Shown piece after piece: positions 1 to 7,703 of a stretch of DNA of 14,157 nucleotides. Numbering within the stretch: the stretch's first letter is position 1; each line of letters opens with the position of its first letter. Source of the stretch: Betaproteobacteria bacterium. GTDB lineage: Bacteria > Pseudomonadota > Gammaproteobacteria > Burkholderiales > SG8-39. Below the pieces are notes generated by a model, which saw only the letters and a program-made list of their open reading frames with translations, made no database searches and had not been told where the DNA came from. Made by a program: the position numbers and the translations under genes. The stretch is taken from NCBI GenBank assembly GCA_011391295.1, contig JAABQT010000016.1:1-14157 (forward strand). Direction: 5' to 3'.

Positions 1-67
1 GGCGGTTGAGCACCACCGTGGCGATGGCGCCGTCGCGCTCGAGGTATACGGTCTCTTGCACGCGCAT
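1..67 (-). CDS. Enoyl-CoA hydratase/isomerase family protein, N-terminal fragment
   Basis: Only the first 22 codons are inside the window; the gene continues past base 1. The visible peptide starts MRVQETVYLERD and goes on to GAIATVVLNR. The pattern of a short beta strand, an acidic-Gly turn and then (I/V)-A-x-(V/I)-x-L-N-R is the standard opening of crotonase-fold proteins, where the substrate CoA later binds. The ATG lies 2 nt after the TAG of the preceding open tail (TAG-GA-ATG), and the only Shine-Dalgarno-like bases (TAGGA) abut the start, so translation probably depends on coupling to the upstream reading frame. Which crotonase (hydratase, isomerase or other) cannot be told from this piece. 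Family assignment is fairly secure; substrate is unknown. Confidence 0.6.
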   Translation of the reverse strand, partial: MRVQETVYLERDGAIATVVLNR

Positions 68-69
68 TC

Positions 70-216
70 CTAGCGGTAGAACAGGTTCACCAGCGCCAGC
101 GGGACAGCCGGCACGTAGGTCACGAGCATAAGCATGGTAGGAAGCACGCCGGTAATCTGGTTGATAAGTCGCCGCTCTGCGTCGGCTCGCGAATCGAGGT
201 CGTGCCGGCTGCCGGT
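70..216 (-). pseudogene. Open C-terminal tail resembling a TRAP transporter large permease (remnant)
   Basis: Directly after the aminotransferase TGA, and in the same frame, 48 further codons stay open until a TAG at 72-70. The first ~16 residues are polar and look non-coding. From about base 168 the peptide becomes a hydrophobic helix followed by PAVPLALVNLFYR. This resembles the end of DctM-type TRAP large permeases (a last membrane helix, then a Pro-rich Leu/Asn tail). A full DctM is over 400 residues, so this can only be a remnant or a chance ORF. The in-frame starts that exist (ATG at 135 or 129, GTG at 147) would give peptides of 19 to 25 residues and have no clear ribosome site. The 2-nt spacing to the hydratase start is what an intact operon junction would look like, which argues that a permease gene once ended here. 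The family call is by eye and weak. Confidence 0.35.
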
Positions 217-1413
217 TCAGGCCGCCGCGCGTGCCACTGGCCGCTGCCGGTCGGCAAGATAAGCCATGGCGGCCGCGACGCCTTCTTTCTTGACCGGCAC
301 GCCGGCAAGTGTAAGGCCCATTTCGACCCCCGCCAGCGTTCCCATCAGCGAAAGATCGTTGAAGTCGCCCAGGTGCCCGATACGAAAAACCTTGCCGGCG
401 AGCTTGCCCAGGCCGGTGCCCAGCGACATATCGAAGTTTTCCAGGATCACCTTGCGCACGCGGTCGGCATCGTGGCCCGCCGGCAGCAGTACCGCCGTGA
501 GGGAGCCGCTGTATTCGGCCGGATTCGCCGCCAGGACTTCCAGTCCCCAAGCGCGCACTGCGCGCCTGGTGGCTTCGGCATGCCGCTGGTGGCGCGCGAA
601 CACGTTCTCCAAACCCTCCTCCTCGAGCAACATGAGCAGCGACTCGCGCAGGCCGTAGAGCAGGTTGGTCGCCGGCGTGTAGGGGAAGTAGCCGGCCTTG
701 CCGCTGGCGATCATCTCGTCCCAGGCCCAGTAGGCGCGCGGCAACTGCGCCGCCTTCGAAGCGGCCAGCGCTTTGGCGGAAATCGCGTTGAACGACAGGC
801 CCGGCGGCAGCATCAGCCCCTTCTGCGAGCCGCCGACGGTGACGTCCACGCCCCACTCGTCGTGCCGGTAATCGATCGAGGCGAGAGAGGAAATGGTATC
901 CACCATCAGCAGCGCGGGGTGTTGCGCCGCGTCGATGGCCTTGCGCACTTCAGCGATGCGCGAGGTGACGCCGGTCGAGGTCTCGTTGTGCACCACGCAC
1001 ACGGCCTTGATGCGCTTGGGCTGGTCCTCGCGCAGGCATTGCTCGATGCGCGCCGGGTTGGCGCCGGTGCGCCAGTCGCCGGCAAGAAACTCCGGCGCCA
1101 GGCCGAGCTTTTGCGCCATCTTCTGCCACAGCGCGGCGAAATGGCCGGTCTCATACATCAGCACTGCGTCCCCGGGCGACAGGGTATTCACCAGCGCGGC
1201 TTCCCACGCGCCGGTCCCCGACGCGGGGTAGATGACGACCTCGCCCTTGGTCTTGAACACTTGCCTCATGCCATTGAGTACTGCCTTACCCAGCTCCGCG
1301 AAATCGGGGCCGCGGTGGTCCATCGTCGGGTAATCGATGGCGCGCAGTACGCGATCGGGGACATTGGTTGGCCCCGGGATCTGAAGGAAATGGCGGCCAG
1401 CGTTACGCGGCAT
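217..1413 (-). CDS. sgaA: Serine-glyoxylate aminotransferase (PLP-dependent, class V)
   Basis: The 398-residue protein has the length and order of SgaA/AGXT-type class V aminotransferases. It starts with the phosphate/substrate loop IPGPTNVPDRV (about 12-22), then MDHRGPDF (31-38), a PLP-ring region with S-G-T-G-A-W (65-70), HNETSTGV (142-149), the VDTISS strand with the PLP-contacting Asp (171-176) and GGSQKGLMLPPG, which places the Schiff-base lysine at K198. PYTPATN follows at 244-250. The known reaction is serine + glyoxylate to hydroxypyruvate + glycine, in the cytoplasm. The ATG at 1413 is preceded by AGGAG at 1424-1420 with 6-nt spacing, which fixes the start. The gene is divergent from a GntR regulator and a flavoprotein that could supply glyoxylate or oxidise a 2-hydroxyacid, fitting a glycolate/glyoxylate-to-glycine route. 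Alanine- or other-amino-acid specificity cannot be excluded. Confidence 0.88.
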   Translation of the reverse strand: MPRNAGRHFLQIPGPTNVPDRVLRAIDYPTMDHRGPDFAELGKAVLNGMRQVFKTKGEVVIYPASGTGAWEAALVNTLSPGDAVLMYETGHFAALWQKMAQKLGLAPEFLAGDWRTGANPARIEQCLREDQPKRIKAVCVVHNETSTGVTSRIAEVRKAIDAAQHPALLMVDTISSLASIDYRHDEWGVDVTVGGSQKGLMLPPGLSFNAISAKALAASKAAQLPRAYWAWDEMIASGKAGYFPYTPATNLLYGLRESLLMLLEEEGLENVFARHQRHAEATRRAVRAWGLEVLAANPAEYSGSLTAVLLPAGHDADRVRKVILENFDMSLGTGLGKLAGKVFRIGHLGDFNDLSLMGTLAGVEMGLTLAGVPVKKEGVAAAMAYLADRQRPVARAAA

Positions 1414-1426
1414 GAGTGTCTCCTAC

Positions 1427-1440
1427 TTTTGTATACAAAA
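1427..1440. promoter_or_regulatory. Palindromic operator candidate 1 (sgaA side)
   Basis: TTTTGTATACAAAA is a perfect 14-bp palindrome 13 bp upstream of the sgaA start codon, next to its AGGAG. On the minus strand it contains TATACA (1435-1430), 17 bp from CTGACC (1458-1453), a possible -10/-35 pair. A transcript from that pair would begin around 1423 and cut into the ribosome site, so the promoter reading is uncertain while the palindrome is not. It shares the half-site ATACAAAA with the second palindrome at 1491-1511. The divergent GntR/FCD regulator is the obvious ligand (inference). Confidence 0.65.
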
Positions 1441-1472
1441 CAAACTTCCGAAGGTCAGTGTCTGGGTTACAG

Positions 1473-1501
1473 TTGCGGATAAGGCGTTTTTTTTGTATTC
1501 T
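1473..1501 (+). promoter_or_regulatory. Candidate promoter of the GntR regulator gene
   Basis: TTGCGG (1473-1478) and TATTCT (1496-1501) are separated by 17 bp, matching 3 of 6 and 4 of 6 sigma-70 consensus positions. Transcription would start near 1508, only a few bases before the ATG at 1511, which would give a leaderless or nearly leaderless mRNA. This agrees with the absence of any Shine-Dalgarno sequence before that ATG. The -10 lies inside palindrome 2, so bound regulator would block it. The match is modest. Confidence 0.4.
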
Positions 1502-1511
1502 GCATACAAAA
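1491..1511. promoter_or_regulatory. Palindromic operator candidate 2 (gntR side)
   Basis: Two perfect 8-bp arms, TTTTGTAT (1491-1498) and ATACAAAA (1504-1511), flank a 5-bp centre. The right arm ends on the first base of the regulator's ATG and the left arm covers the candidate -10. This arrangement is expected for autorepression by a dimeric GntR-family protein. Together with palindrome 1 it gives a two-site divergent control region. The arms are spaced 5 bp wider than in palindrome 1, so the two sites may differ in affinity or occupancy. Confidence 0.65.
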
Positions 1512-2191
1512 TGACAAACACGCAACAAGTAACACCCATCGCCCGCCGGCCACTCCACGAAGAGGCGGCGGACCGGCTCCGGGACCTGATCGTCCAAGGC
1601 CGGCTTACCCCAGGGGAGCGCCTGAACGAGCGCCTGCTGAGCGTGCAACTGGGCCTGTCGCGCACACCACTTCGTGAGGCCATCAAGGTACTCGCCACCG
1701 AGGGCCTGGTCGAATTGCTGCCGAATCGGGGCGCCATCGTTTCGCACATGGATGCAGTGCGGCTATCGGAATCGATGGTGGTGATGGGGGCGCTGGAGGC
1801 ACTCGCCGGCGAACTCGCCTGCATCAACGCCACCGACGCTCAGGTGAACGAAATCCGGGCGCTGCATTACGAAATGCTCGCATACCACGCGCGCGGCGAT
1901 CTGGCGGGGTACTTCAAGTTCAACCAGGCGATCCACCTGAAGATCGTGAAATACTCCGGCAACACCATGCTGTTCAACGCGTACCGCCAGCTGAACGCCA
2001 ACGTGCGCCGTGCGCGCTACCTGGCCAACCTGTCCAGGGAGCGCTGGGACGCAGCGGTACGCGAGCACGATGAAATCCTCGCCGCGCTCGCCGCGCGGGA
2101 CGTGAAACGAATCAAGGCGCTGCTCTCCGACCATTTGACGCACAAGCTCGCCAGCGTGCTCGCGGCGCTGCCGTCGCGCCAGGCGGCGTGA
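1511..2191 (+). CDS. GntR family transcriptional regulator, FCD (FadR-type) ligand domain
   Basis: The 226-residue protein has an N-terminal winged helix (about 15-78) with the recognition segment LGLSRTPLREAIKVL (48-61) and wing LLPNRGAIV, followed by an all-helical FCD domain (about 85-215). Likely metal/ligand residues of the FCD pocket are N138 (Asp in many relatives), H142 in FNQAIH, H186 in EHDEIL and H208. An in-frame ATG at 1412 would add 33 residues running through the palindromes; the ATG at 1511 was preferred because the fold begins properly there and the length is typical of the family. No ribosome site is visible, so leaderless translation is possible. The stop overlaps the next gene's GTG (GTGA). 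The regulator most likely senses a 2-hydroxy- or oxoacid and controls itself, the flavoprotein and sgaA; the effector is unknown. Confidence 0.88.
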   Translation: MTNTQQVTPIARRPLHEEAADRLRDLIVQGRLTPGERLNERLLSVQLGLSRTPLREAIKVLATEGLVELLPNRGAIVSHMDAVRLSESMVVMGALEALAGELACINATDAQVNEIRALHYEMLAYHARGDLAGYFKFNQAIHLKIVKYSGNTMLFNAYRQLNANVRRARYLANLSRERWDAAVREHDEILAALAARDVKRIKALLSDHLTHKLASVLAALPSRQAA

Positions 2192-5040
2192 GCGCCCGCA
2201 TCCCGATCAGGCAGGCAACGGCGACGCCGGGCGACTCCGCGCTCGCGCAGCGCCTGCGGCGCGAGGTGGACGGCGAAGTGCTGTTCGATGCCGCCTCGCG
2301 CGGGCGCTACTCCACCGACGCGTCGATCTACCAGATTGAGCCAATCGGCGTCGTGGTGCCACGCACCGAGGAGGCGGCGCGCACCGCGATCGCCATCGGC
2401 GCGCAGGCCGGGGTGCCGCTGCTGCCGCGCGGCGCCGGCAGCTCGCAATGCGGCCAGACTGTGGGCGCCGCGCTGGTGATCGACAGCTCGAAGTACCTCA
2501 ATCGGCTGATCGAGTTCGACGCTGCAGGTCGACGTGCGGTGGTGCAGCCGGGGCTGGTGCTCGATGCACTCAACGCGCAGCTCCGGGCGCAGGGCCTCTG
2601 GTTTCCGGTCGACGTGTCCACCAGCGCGCAGGCGACGCTGGGCGGCATGGCGGGAAACAATTCCTGCGGTTCGCGCTCCATCGCGTACGGCAACATGGTG
2701 CATAACGTACTCGCCATCGATGCGCTCGGCAGCGACGGCATCGCTCGCCGCTTCGGACCGATGAGCGACGACTCGGAACTGCACGTGAAGCTGCGCGCGA
2801 TCTACGCACGGGAGAAGGACGAGATCGCGGCGCGCTTTCCGCAGGTGCTGCGCAAGGTCGCCGGTTACAACCTCGATCATCTCGGCCCGCCGCACGAGAA
2901 CTCGGCGCACCTGCTGGTGGGCTCCGAAGGCACGCTCGGCTGGTTCGAGCGCATCCATCTCAAGCTCTGTCCGCTGCCCGCGCATCGCGTGCTCGGCGTA
3001 TGCCACTTCCCGAAGTTCTACACCGCAATGGACCTGACCCGGCACATCGTCAAGCTCGGGCCATCCGCGGTGGAACTGGTGGATCGCACGATGATCGGCC
3101 TGGCGCGCGAGATCGCCGCCTTCCGCCCCACGGTGGAGGCCGTGATCCGCGGCGAGCCCGACGCCATCCTGCTGGTGGAGTTCAGCGGGGAAGACCAGGC
3201 GGCGCAGCTCTCCAAGCTGCGCCAATTGGTGCAACTGATGGGTGACCTCGGCCTGCCCGGCAGCGTGGTCGAGCTGGTGGATGCCAGGCCGCAGAAGGAC
3301 CTCTGGGAAATGCGCAAGGCGGGTCTCAACATCATGATGTCGATGAAAGGCGACGGCAAGCCGGTGTCCTTCATCGAGGACTGCGCGGTGCCGCTCGAGC
3401 ACCTCGCCGAGTACACCGACCGGCTGACGCAAGTATTCGAAAAGCATGGCACGCGCGGCACGTGGTACGCGCACGCCTCCGTCGGCACGCTGCACGTGCG
3501 GCCGATCCTCGACATGCGGCGCGACGGTGCGGCCAAGATGCGCGCCATCGCCGAGGAAGCCAGCGCCCTGGTCAGGGAGTACAAGGGCGCGTTTTCCGGC
3601 GAGCACGGCGACGGCCTGGTGCGCTCGGAATGGATCGCGCCGTTCTTCGGGCCGCGCCTGACCGCGTGCCTGGGCGAGATCAAGTCGTGGCTCGATCCCC
3701 AGGGTCTGATGAACCCCGGCAAGATCGTCGATCCGCCGAAAATGGACGACGCGTCGCTGTTTCGCTTCAAGCCCGGCTATGCAGCGAGCCCGCCGCCTGC
3801 GGCGCTCGACTGGAGCGAATGGGGCGGCTTCGACAAGGCCGTGGAGATGTGCAACAACAACGGCCATTGCCGCAAATTCGACGCCGGCACCATGTGCCCG
3901 TCGTTTCGCGCCACCGGCGACGAAACGCACCTTACGCGCGGCCGCGCCAACACCTTGCGCCTCGCGCTTTCCGGGCAGCTCGGGCCGCGGCCGGACGCGG
4001 CGGTGAAGGAAGCGCTCGAGCTGTGCGTGTCCTGCAAGGGCTGCAAGCGCGAATGCCCCACCGGCGTGGACATGGCGCGCATGAAGATCGAATTCCTCGC
4101 GCAATACCGGGGGCGCCACGGACTGACGCTGCGCGATCGCGCGATCGCCTGGCTGCCGCGCTACGCGCTATGGGCGGCGCGTGCGGCGCCGCTCGCCAAC
4201 CTCGCGTCGCGCTGGCTCCGGCCCCTGTTGGGATTCACCTCGCAGCGCCAGATGCCCGCCTGGCGCCCGCAGTTCTTCGTGGACCGCGTCTGGCCCAAGC
4301 GCGGGAGCCGCGAAGTCGTGCTGCTGGTGGACACCTTCAACCGATACTTCGAGCCCGAGAATGCGCGTGCCGCAATCCGCGTGCTCGAGGCCGCCGGCTT
4401 TCGCGTGCACGTGGCGCAGCCGGAGATCGGCGAGCGGCCCCTGTGCTGCGGACGTACTTTCCTCTCGGTCGGGCTGCTCAACGAAGCGCGGCACGAGGCG
4501 CGCCGCGTGCTCGATGCGCTCAAGCCCTGGCTGGAGCATGACGTCCCGATCATCGGTCTGGAGCCCTCGTGCCTGTTCACCCTGCGCGATGAGTACACGG
4601 TGATGTTGCCGGAGGCGAAAGCACTGGCCGCCAAGGCGGTCCTGTTCGAAGAATTCCTCGCGCGCGAAGCGGACGCGGGCACCCTGCAGCTCAAGCTCAA
4701 ACCCCTGGCGCGGGAGGCGCTGCTGCACGGGCACTGTCACCAGAAGGCGTTTGGCGCAATGGGGGCGGTGGAACGTGTGCTCGGGCTGGTGCCGGACCTG
4801 AAGGTAACGAGCGTTGCGGCCAGCTGCTGCGGCATGGCCGGCAGCTTCGGCTACGAGGCCGAGCATTACGAGGCGTCGATGAAGATGGCCGAATTGGACC
4901 TGTTGCCCGCGGTGCGGCAGGCCGGCGCAGAGACGCTGATCGTCGCCGACGGCACCAGCTGCCGGCACCAGATCGCCGACGGCACCGAGCGGCGCGCACA
5001 GCACGTGGCGCGCATCCTCGAGCGCGCGCTCGCAACCTAG
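2188..5040 (+). CDS. FAD-binding and Fe-S (CCG-domain) oxidoreductase, likely 2-hydroxyacid dehydrogenase
   Basis: A 950-residue fusion of a GlcD-like flavoprotein and a GlcF-like iron-sulfur protein. The FAD-binding type 4 domain occupies about 35-265, with PRGAGSSQCGQ near 80 and GGMAGNNSCGSRS near 152. The FAD-oxidase C-terminal domain follows to about 515, with the FSGEHGDGLVRSEW segment near 470. Fe-S ligand regions are CNNNGHC (about 555) with the MCP downstream, and CVSCKGCKRECP (about 613). Two CCG (cysteine-rich) motifs lie near 753 (LCCGRT) and 880 (SCCGMAG). Homologues of this layout (YdiJ-like, D-lactate and D-2-hydroxyglutarate dehydrogenases) oxidise D-2-hydroxyacids and pass electrons to the respiratory chain. 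The GTG start overlaps the regulator's TGA, so the two are co-translated. With sgaA opposite, glycolate or a related acid is a reasonable substrate guess, but the sequence alone does not decide it. Confidence 0.87.
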   Translation: MSARIPIRQATATPGDSALAQRLRREVDGEVLFDAASRGRYSTDASIYQIEPIGVVVPRTEEAARTAIAIGAQAGVPLLPRGAGSSQCGQTVGAALVIDSSKYLNRLIEFDAAGRRAVVQPGLVLDALNAQLRAQGLWFPVDVSTSAQATLGGMAGNNSCGSRSIAYGNMVHNVLAIDALGSDGIARRFGPMSDDSELHVKLRAIYAREKDEIAARFPQVLRKVAGYNLDHLGPPHENSAHLLVGSEGTLGWFERIHLKLCPLPAHRVLGVCHFPKFYTAMDLTRHIVKLGPSAVELVDRTMIGLAREIAAFRPTVEAVIRGEPDAILLVEFSGEDQAAQLSKLRQLVQLMGDLGLPGSVVELVDARPQKDLWEMRKAGLNIMMSMKGDGKPVSFIEDCAVPLEHLAEYTDRLTQVFEKHGTRGTWYAHASVGTLHVRPILDMRRDGAAKMRAIAEEASALVREYKGAFSGEHGDGLVRSEWIAPFFGPRLTACLGEIKSWLDPQGLMNPGKIVDPPKMDDASLFRFKPGYAASPPPAALDWSEWGGFDKAVEMCNNNGHCRKFDAGTMCPSFRATGDETHLTRGRANTLRLALSGQLGPRPDAAVKEALELCVSCKGCKRECPTGVDMARMKIEFLAQYRGRHGLTLRDRAIAWLPRYALWAARAAPLANLASRWLRPLLGFTSQRQMPAWRPQFFVDRVWPKRGSREVVLLVDTFNRYFEPENARAAIRVLEAAGFRVHVAQPEIGERPLCCGRTFLSVGLLNEARHEARRVLDALKPWLEHDVPIIGLEPSCLFTLRDEYTVMLPEAKALAAKAVLFEEFLAREADAGTLQLKLKPLAREALLHGHCHQKAFGAMGAVERVLGLVPDLKVTSVAASCCGMAGSFGYEAEHYEASMKMAELDLLPAVRQAGAETLIVADGTSCRHQIADGTERRAQHVARILERALAT

Positions 5041-5041
5041 C

Positions 5042-5995
5042 CTACTTCCACAGTTCCACCGCAGCGCCGCGCAGTCGCAGCCGCTCCGCGCGCCCCTGGA
5101 TGTAGCGCTGGAAAGACGGCTCGCTGCGGTAGGCGCCGCTCGCCACGTACTCGAGCGCCGATGCGAAATGGAACGGCCGCAGGTAAGCCTCGATGCGGAA
5201 CACTTCCCTGCCCCCGTCGAAGAACACCATGCTCGGCGTATACGCGACGCGCAACTCGGACGCCCAGGTCGCCTGCGCATCGCGGGGCTCGTCGAGCGTC
5301 AATCGGTGGACGTCGAAGCGCTCGAGCAGCTTACGCACTTCCGGGCGCTTGAATCCTTCGCGGTGCAGCTCGTCGCAACCCGTGCAGTAGGGCGTCTCGA
5401 ACAGCAGCGCGACCGGTTTGTTCCGGGTCAGGTCCACCGGCGGCTTGCGGAAAAAGGGCTGGTCGTGCAATGACGGACTCGCGGATTCCTTTACCGCGGT
5501 TCTCATGTAGTCCTCGAAACGCTGGCCCTGGCCTGCAATGCCGGCCGCAAAGTCGAGCGCTGCGCTGAAGCGGTGCGGCGGGTAGTAGCCGTTCAGGCGC
5601 ACCGTGATCCCGCCATTTTCGTCCAGGAACAGCAGCGTCGGGGTGTACTGCACTTTCAGCGCGCGCGTCAGATCCTTCTCGCTCATCCTGCGCGCATCGG
5701 TCCACTGTAGCTCGCGATCGCCCCAGATGTTCAGGGCGATGGCGACGAAGTGCTTGCGAGTCTTGTCCACGATCGCGCGCTGCGTGAAGTTGGTCTGCAT
5801 CAGCTGTGTGCAGTAGGGACAGCCGTCCTGGCCGAAGTACAGCATCAGGCGCTTGCCGTCGCGCGCCGCCTCGCGCACTTCCTCCGGGATTTCGAGCAAG
5901 GTCTCGCTGAACCAGGCGGGGATGTCGGTGGCGTGGGCGTTCGGCACCTGCGCCCAGAGCGCGGGTGCGAGCAGCAGCAAGTTGAGCCATTTCAT
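5042..5995 (-). CDS. Periplasmic protein with two thioredoxin-fold domains
   Basis: The 317-residue protein begins with a Sec signal peptide ([15 protein letters not shown]..., likely cut after NAHA at residue 22). Domain 1 (about 30-155) has a CPYC redox pair at C59/C62 and a cis-Pro loop YTPT at P119. Domain 2 (about 190-285) has CTGC at C204/C207 and YTPS at P254. Both domains keep a redox-active CxxC and the cis-proline, so both are probably functional thiol-disulfide modules in the periplasm, comparable to SoxW/DsbE-like proteins. The partner is unknown. The ATG at 5995 overlaps the lgt stop in ATGA; an upstream in-frame ATG at 6058 would lie inside lgt and spoil the signal peptide, so it was rejected. 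It converges on the flavoprotein gene with one base between the stop codons and no terminator between them. Confidence 0.82.
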   Translation of the reverse strand: MKWLNLLLLAPALWAQVPNAHATDIPAWFSETLLEIPEEVREAARDGKRLMLYFGQDGCPYCTQLMQTNFTQRAIVDKTRKHFVAIALNIWGDRELQWTDARRMSEKDLTRALKVQYTPTLLFLDENGGITVRLNGYYPPHRFSAALDFAAGIAGQGQRFEDYMRTAVKESASPSLHDQPFFRKPPVDLTRNKPVALLFETPYCTGCDELHREGFKRPEVRKLLERFDVHRLTLDEPRDAQATWASELRVAYTPSMVFFDGGREVFRIEAYLRPFHFASALEYVASGAYRSEPSFQRYIQGRAERLRLRGAAVELWK

Positions 5996-6768
5996 CGTTG
6001 CTTTTGACTCCACAGGAAAAGCAATATTCCCGCAGCGATCATCGGCAGGCTGAGCCATTGGCCCATCGACAGGTCGAGCGCGAGTAGCCCCAGGAAGTCA
6101 TCGGGCTCGCGCGCGTATTCGGCGAGGAAACGGAACGCGCCATAGCCGATGAGGAACAGGGCCGACACCGCGCCGCGCGGCCTGGGTTTCGATGAGTACC
6201 ACCACAGCAGCACGAACAGCAGCACGCCTTCCAACGCGAACTGGTAAAGCTGGGACGGATGGCGCGGCAGGGCGCCGGCGTTGCGGAACACCATGCCCCA
6301 GGGCGCGTCGGTGACCCGGCCCCACAACTCGCCATTGATGAAATTGCCCAGACGCCCGGCGGCGAGGCCCGGCGGCACGAGCGGCACGATGAAGTCCACC
6401 AGGCGCCACCAGTCCAGGCGCTGCCGCCACGCGAAAAAGGCGCCTGCGGCGATGACCCCGAGAAAGCCGCCGTGGAACGCCATGCCGCCCTGCCAGATGG
6501 CGAAGATGTCCAGCGGGTGCGCGGCGTAGTACGCCGGCTTGTAGAACAGCACGTAGCCCAGGCGTCCGCCAAGGATGGTGCCAAGCACGCCGAGGAAGAT
6601 CAGGTCGTCGAACTGCTGGCTTGTGATGGGCGCTGCGCCGCGCGCGATCCGCCGCCGGCCCAGCCACCACAGCATGCCGAAGGCCGCCAGGTACATGAGC
6701 CCGTACCAGCGCACGGCCAGCGGGCCGATGGAGATCGCGATCGGGTCGAAATTCGGGTGGATCAGCAT
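5992..6768 (-). CDS. lgt: Phosphatidylglycerol-prolipoprotein diacylglyceryl transferase
   Basis: Lgt transfers diacylglycerol from phosphatidylglycerol to the lipobox cysteine of prolipoproteins in the inner membrane, the first step of lipoprotein maturation. The 258-residue protein has the usual start [11 protein letters not shown], the WYGLMYL helix (21-27), AFHGGFLG with the essential-type His at H99, the Lgt signature [14 protein letters not shown] (R139, N142, E147, R151) and RHPSQLYQ (169-176). At least six hydrophobic segments are evident. The reading frame is open to 6957, but the family start is the ATG at 6768; the extra part would overlap lysR. It lies 16 nt after the lysR stop without a strong ribosome site, so it is likely translated in the lysR mRNA, and it overlaps the thioredoxin gene by 4 nt. 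Two putative lipoprotein substrates (the C39-like peptidase and the ABC binding protein) are encoded in the same window. Confidence 0.95.
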   Translation of the reverse strand: MLIHPNFDPIAISIGPLAVRWYGLMYLAAFGMLWWLGRRRIARGAAPITSQQFDDLIFLGVLGTILGGRLGYVLFYKPAYYAAHPLDIFAIWQGGMAFHGGFLGVIAAGAFFAWRQRLDWWRLVDFIVPLVPPGLAAGRLGNFINGELWGRVTDAPWGMVFRNAGALPRHPSQLYQFALEGVLLFVLLWWYSSKPRPRGAVSALFLIGYGAFRFLAEYAREPDDFLGLLALDLSMGQWLSLPMIAAGILLFLWSQKQR

Positions 6769-6784
6769 CGGGACCGGTTGAAGA

Positions 6785-7675
6785 TTAGCGCGCAACGCGT
6801 CGCGCGTGCACCAGGAATTCCTTGCCGGCGGCCCCGAGGCCCCCGCGCCGCCAGGCGAGCCATAGGTCGAGTCGGGGGTGCGAGTCGGCGATCTCCCGGT
6901 AGACGACGCCGCGTCGACCGAGGTTGGCGACAGACGAGGGTACGAGGGCGACGCCAAGTCCGCTCGACACCAGGCTCACCACGGTCTGCATCTGGATGGC
7001 CTCCTGGCCGACGCGCGGCGAGAAGCCGGCACGCGCCGTAAGCATAGCGACGATGTCGTGCAACCCCGGCGCGATCTCGCGCGGCGCCATGACGAACGCT
7101 TCCGCGGCCAGCTCGCGTACCGCGACCCGCCCACGCGTACGCGCCAGCCGGTGACTCGAGGGCAGCGCGGCGACGAAGCGCTCGCGCTGCACGACCAAGT
7201 GCTCCAGATCCCCGGCCACCGGCGGAAGCAACAGCCCGAAATCTAGCTCGCTGGCGGCCAGCGCCGCCGCCTGTTCGGGCGACAGCATCTCGCGCAGCGC
7301 CAGCGCGACGCCGGGCCGCGCAGCCTTGTAGGCTTTCAGCAGTCCCGGCAGCACTCCGAAGTCCGCGAGCGAGACGAACCCCAGGCGCAGCCGCCCGCCG
7401 GCCCCGGCCGCCATGCTGCCGACGTCGAGCACCGCGCGTTCGAGCTGGGACAGCAGGCGCTTCGCCTCCCCGAGGAAGCGGGCGCCTTCCGGGGTCAGCT
7501 CGACCTTGCGGCGCGAGCGCGCCAGCAGTGTCGCGCCCAGGCGCTGCTCCAGGTTCTGGATAGAACGCGACAGCGGCGGCTGCGAGATGTGCAGCGCCGC
7601 CGCGGCGCGGCCGAAATGCAGGTGCTCGGCGACAGCGACGAAGTGGCGCAGTTGCCGCAGTTCCGGGGTATTCAT
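6785..7675 (-). CDS. LysR family transcriptional regulator
   Basis: The 296-residue protein has the LysR-type winged helix at 1-65 ([20 protein letters not shown], then [18 protein letters not shown]) and a periplasmic-binding-protein-like effector domain at about 90-290. The sequence [16 protein letters not shown] is close to the CatR/BenM/CbnR branch, whose sites are ATAC-N7-GTAT, and exactly such a site overlaps its own start codon. It is divergent from ilvD, so it probably autoregulates and may activate ilvD in response to a metabolite; the effector is not evident. The start at 7675 is supported by the canonical N-terminus, although the ribosome site is poor (AGG next to the ATG). Confidence 0.88.
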   Translation of the reverse strand: MNTPELRQLRHFVAVAEHLHFGRAAAALHISQPPLSRSIQNLEQRLGATLLARSRRKVELTPEGARFLGEAKRLLSQLERAVLDVGSMAAGAGGRLRLGFVSLADFGVLPGLLKAYKAARPGVALALREMLSPEQAAALAASELDFGLLLPPVAGDLEHLVVQRERFVAALPSSHRLARTRGRVAVRELAAEAFVMAPREIAPGLHDIVAMLTARAGFSPRVGQEAIQMQTVVSLVSSGLGVALVPSSVANLGRRGVVYREIADSHPRLDLWLAWRRGGLGAAGKEFLVHARRVAR

Positions 7676-7688
7676 ACCTAATAGGTAT
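7674..7688. promoter_or_regulatory. LysR-type operator, ATAC-N7-GTAT
   Basis: ATACCTAATAGGTAT is a perfect inverted repeat (7-bp arms around one central base). It fits both the general T-N11-A rule for LysR proteins and the ATAC-N7-GTAT consensus known for BenM/CatM-type regulators. It overlaps the lysR ATG (7675-7673), giving a direct means of autorepression, and lies about 80 bp before ilvD. A GTATTGTATT repeat at 7702-7711 may be a weaker adjoining activation site. Confidence 0.7.
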
Positions 7689-7703
7689 CAATAGGAGCCT
7701 TGT

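Noticed and set aside
202..1482. 426-codon plus-strand frame opposite sgaA
   Set aside because: Antisense to a gene with a complete PLP-enzyme motif set; the translated product is His/Arg/Gln-rich and unlike any family.
1412..1510. 33-residue N-terminal extension of the GntR regulator
   Set aside because: It runs through both palindromes and the divergent control region, has no ribosome site, and would precede an already complete winged-helix domain.
2017..4119. 700-codon open frame on the minus strand opposite the GntR and flavoprotein genes
   Set aside because: Composition is Arg/His/Ala/Gly-rich without any recognisable domain, and it lies opposite a protein with clear FAD and Fe-S motifs. 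It is a high-GC shadow frame.
4130..4148. Overlapping GCGATCGC-type palindromes (two copies in a row)
   Set aside because: They are in frame within the flavoprotein gene (coding for LRDRAIA) and fit ordinary GC-rich codon use; no further copies form an array.
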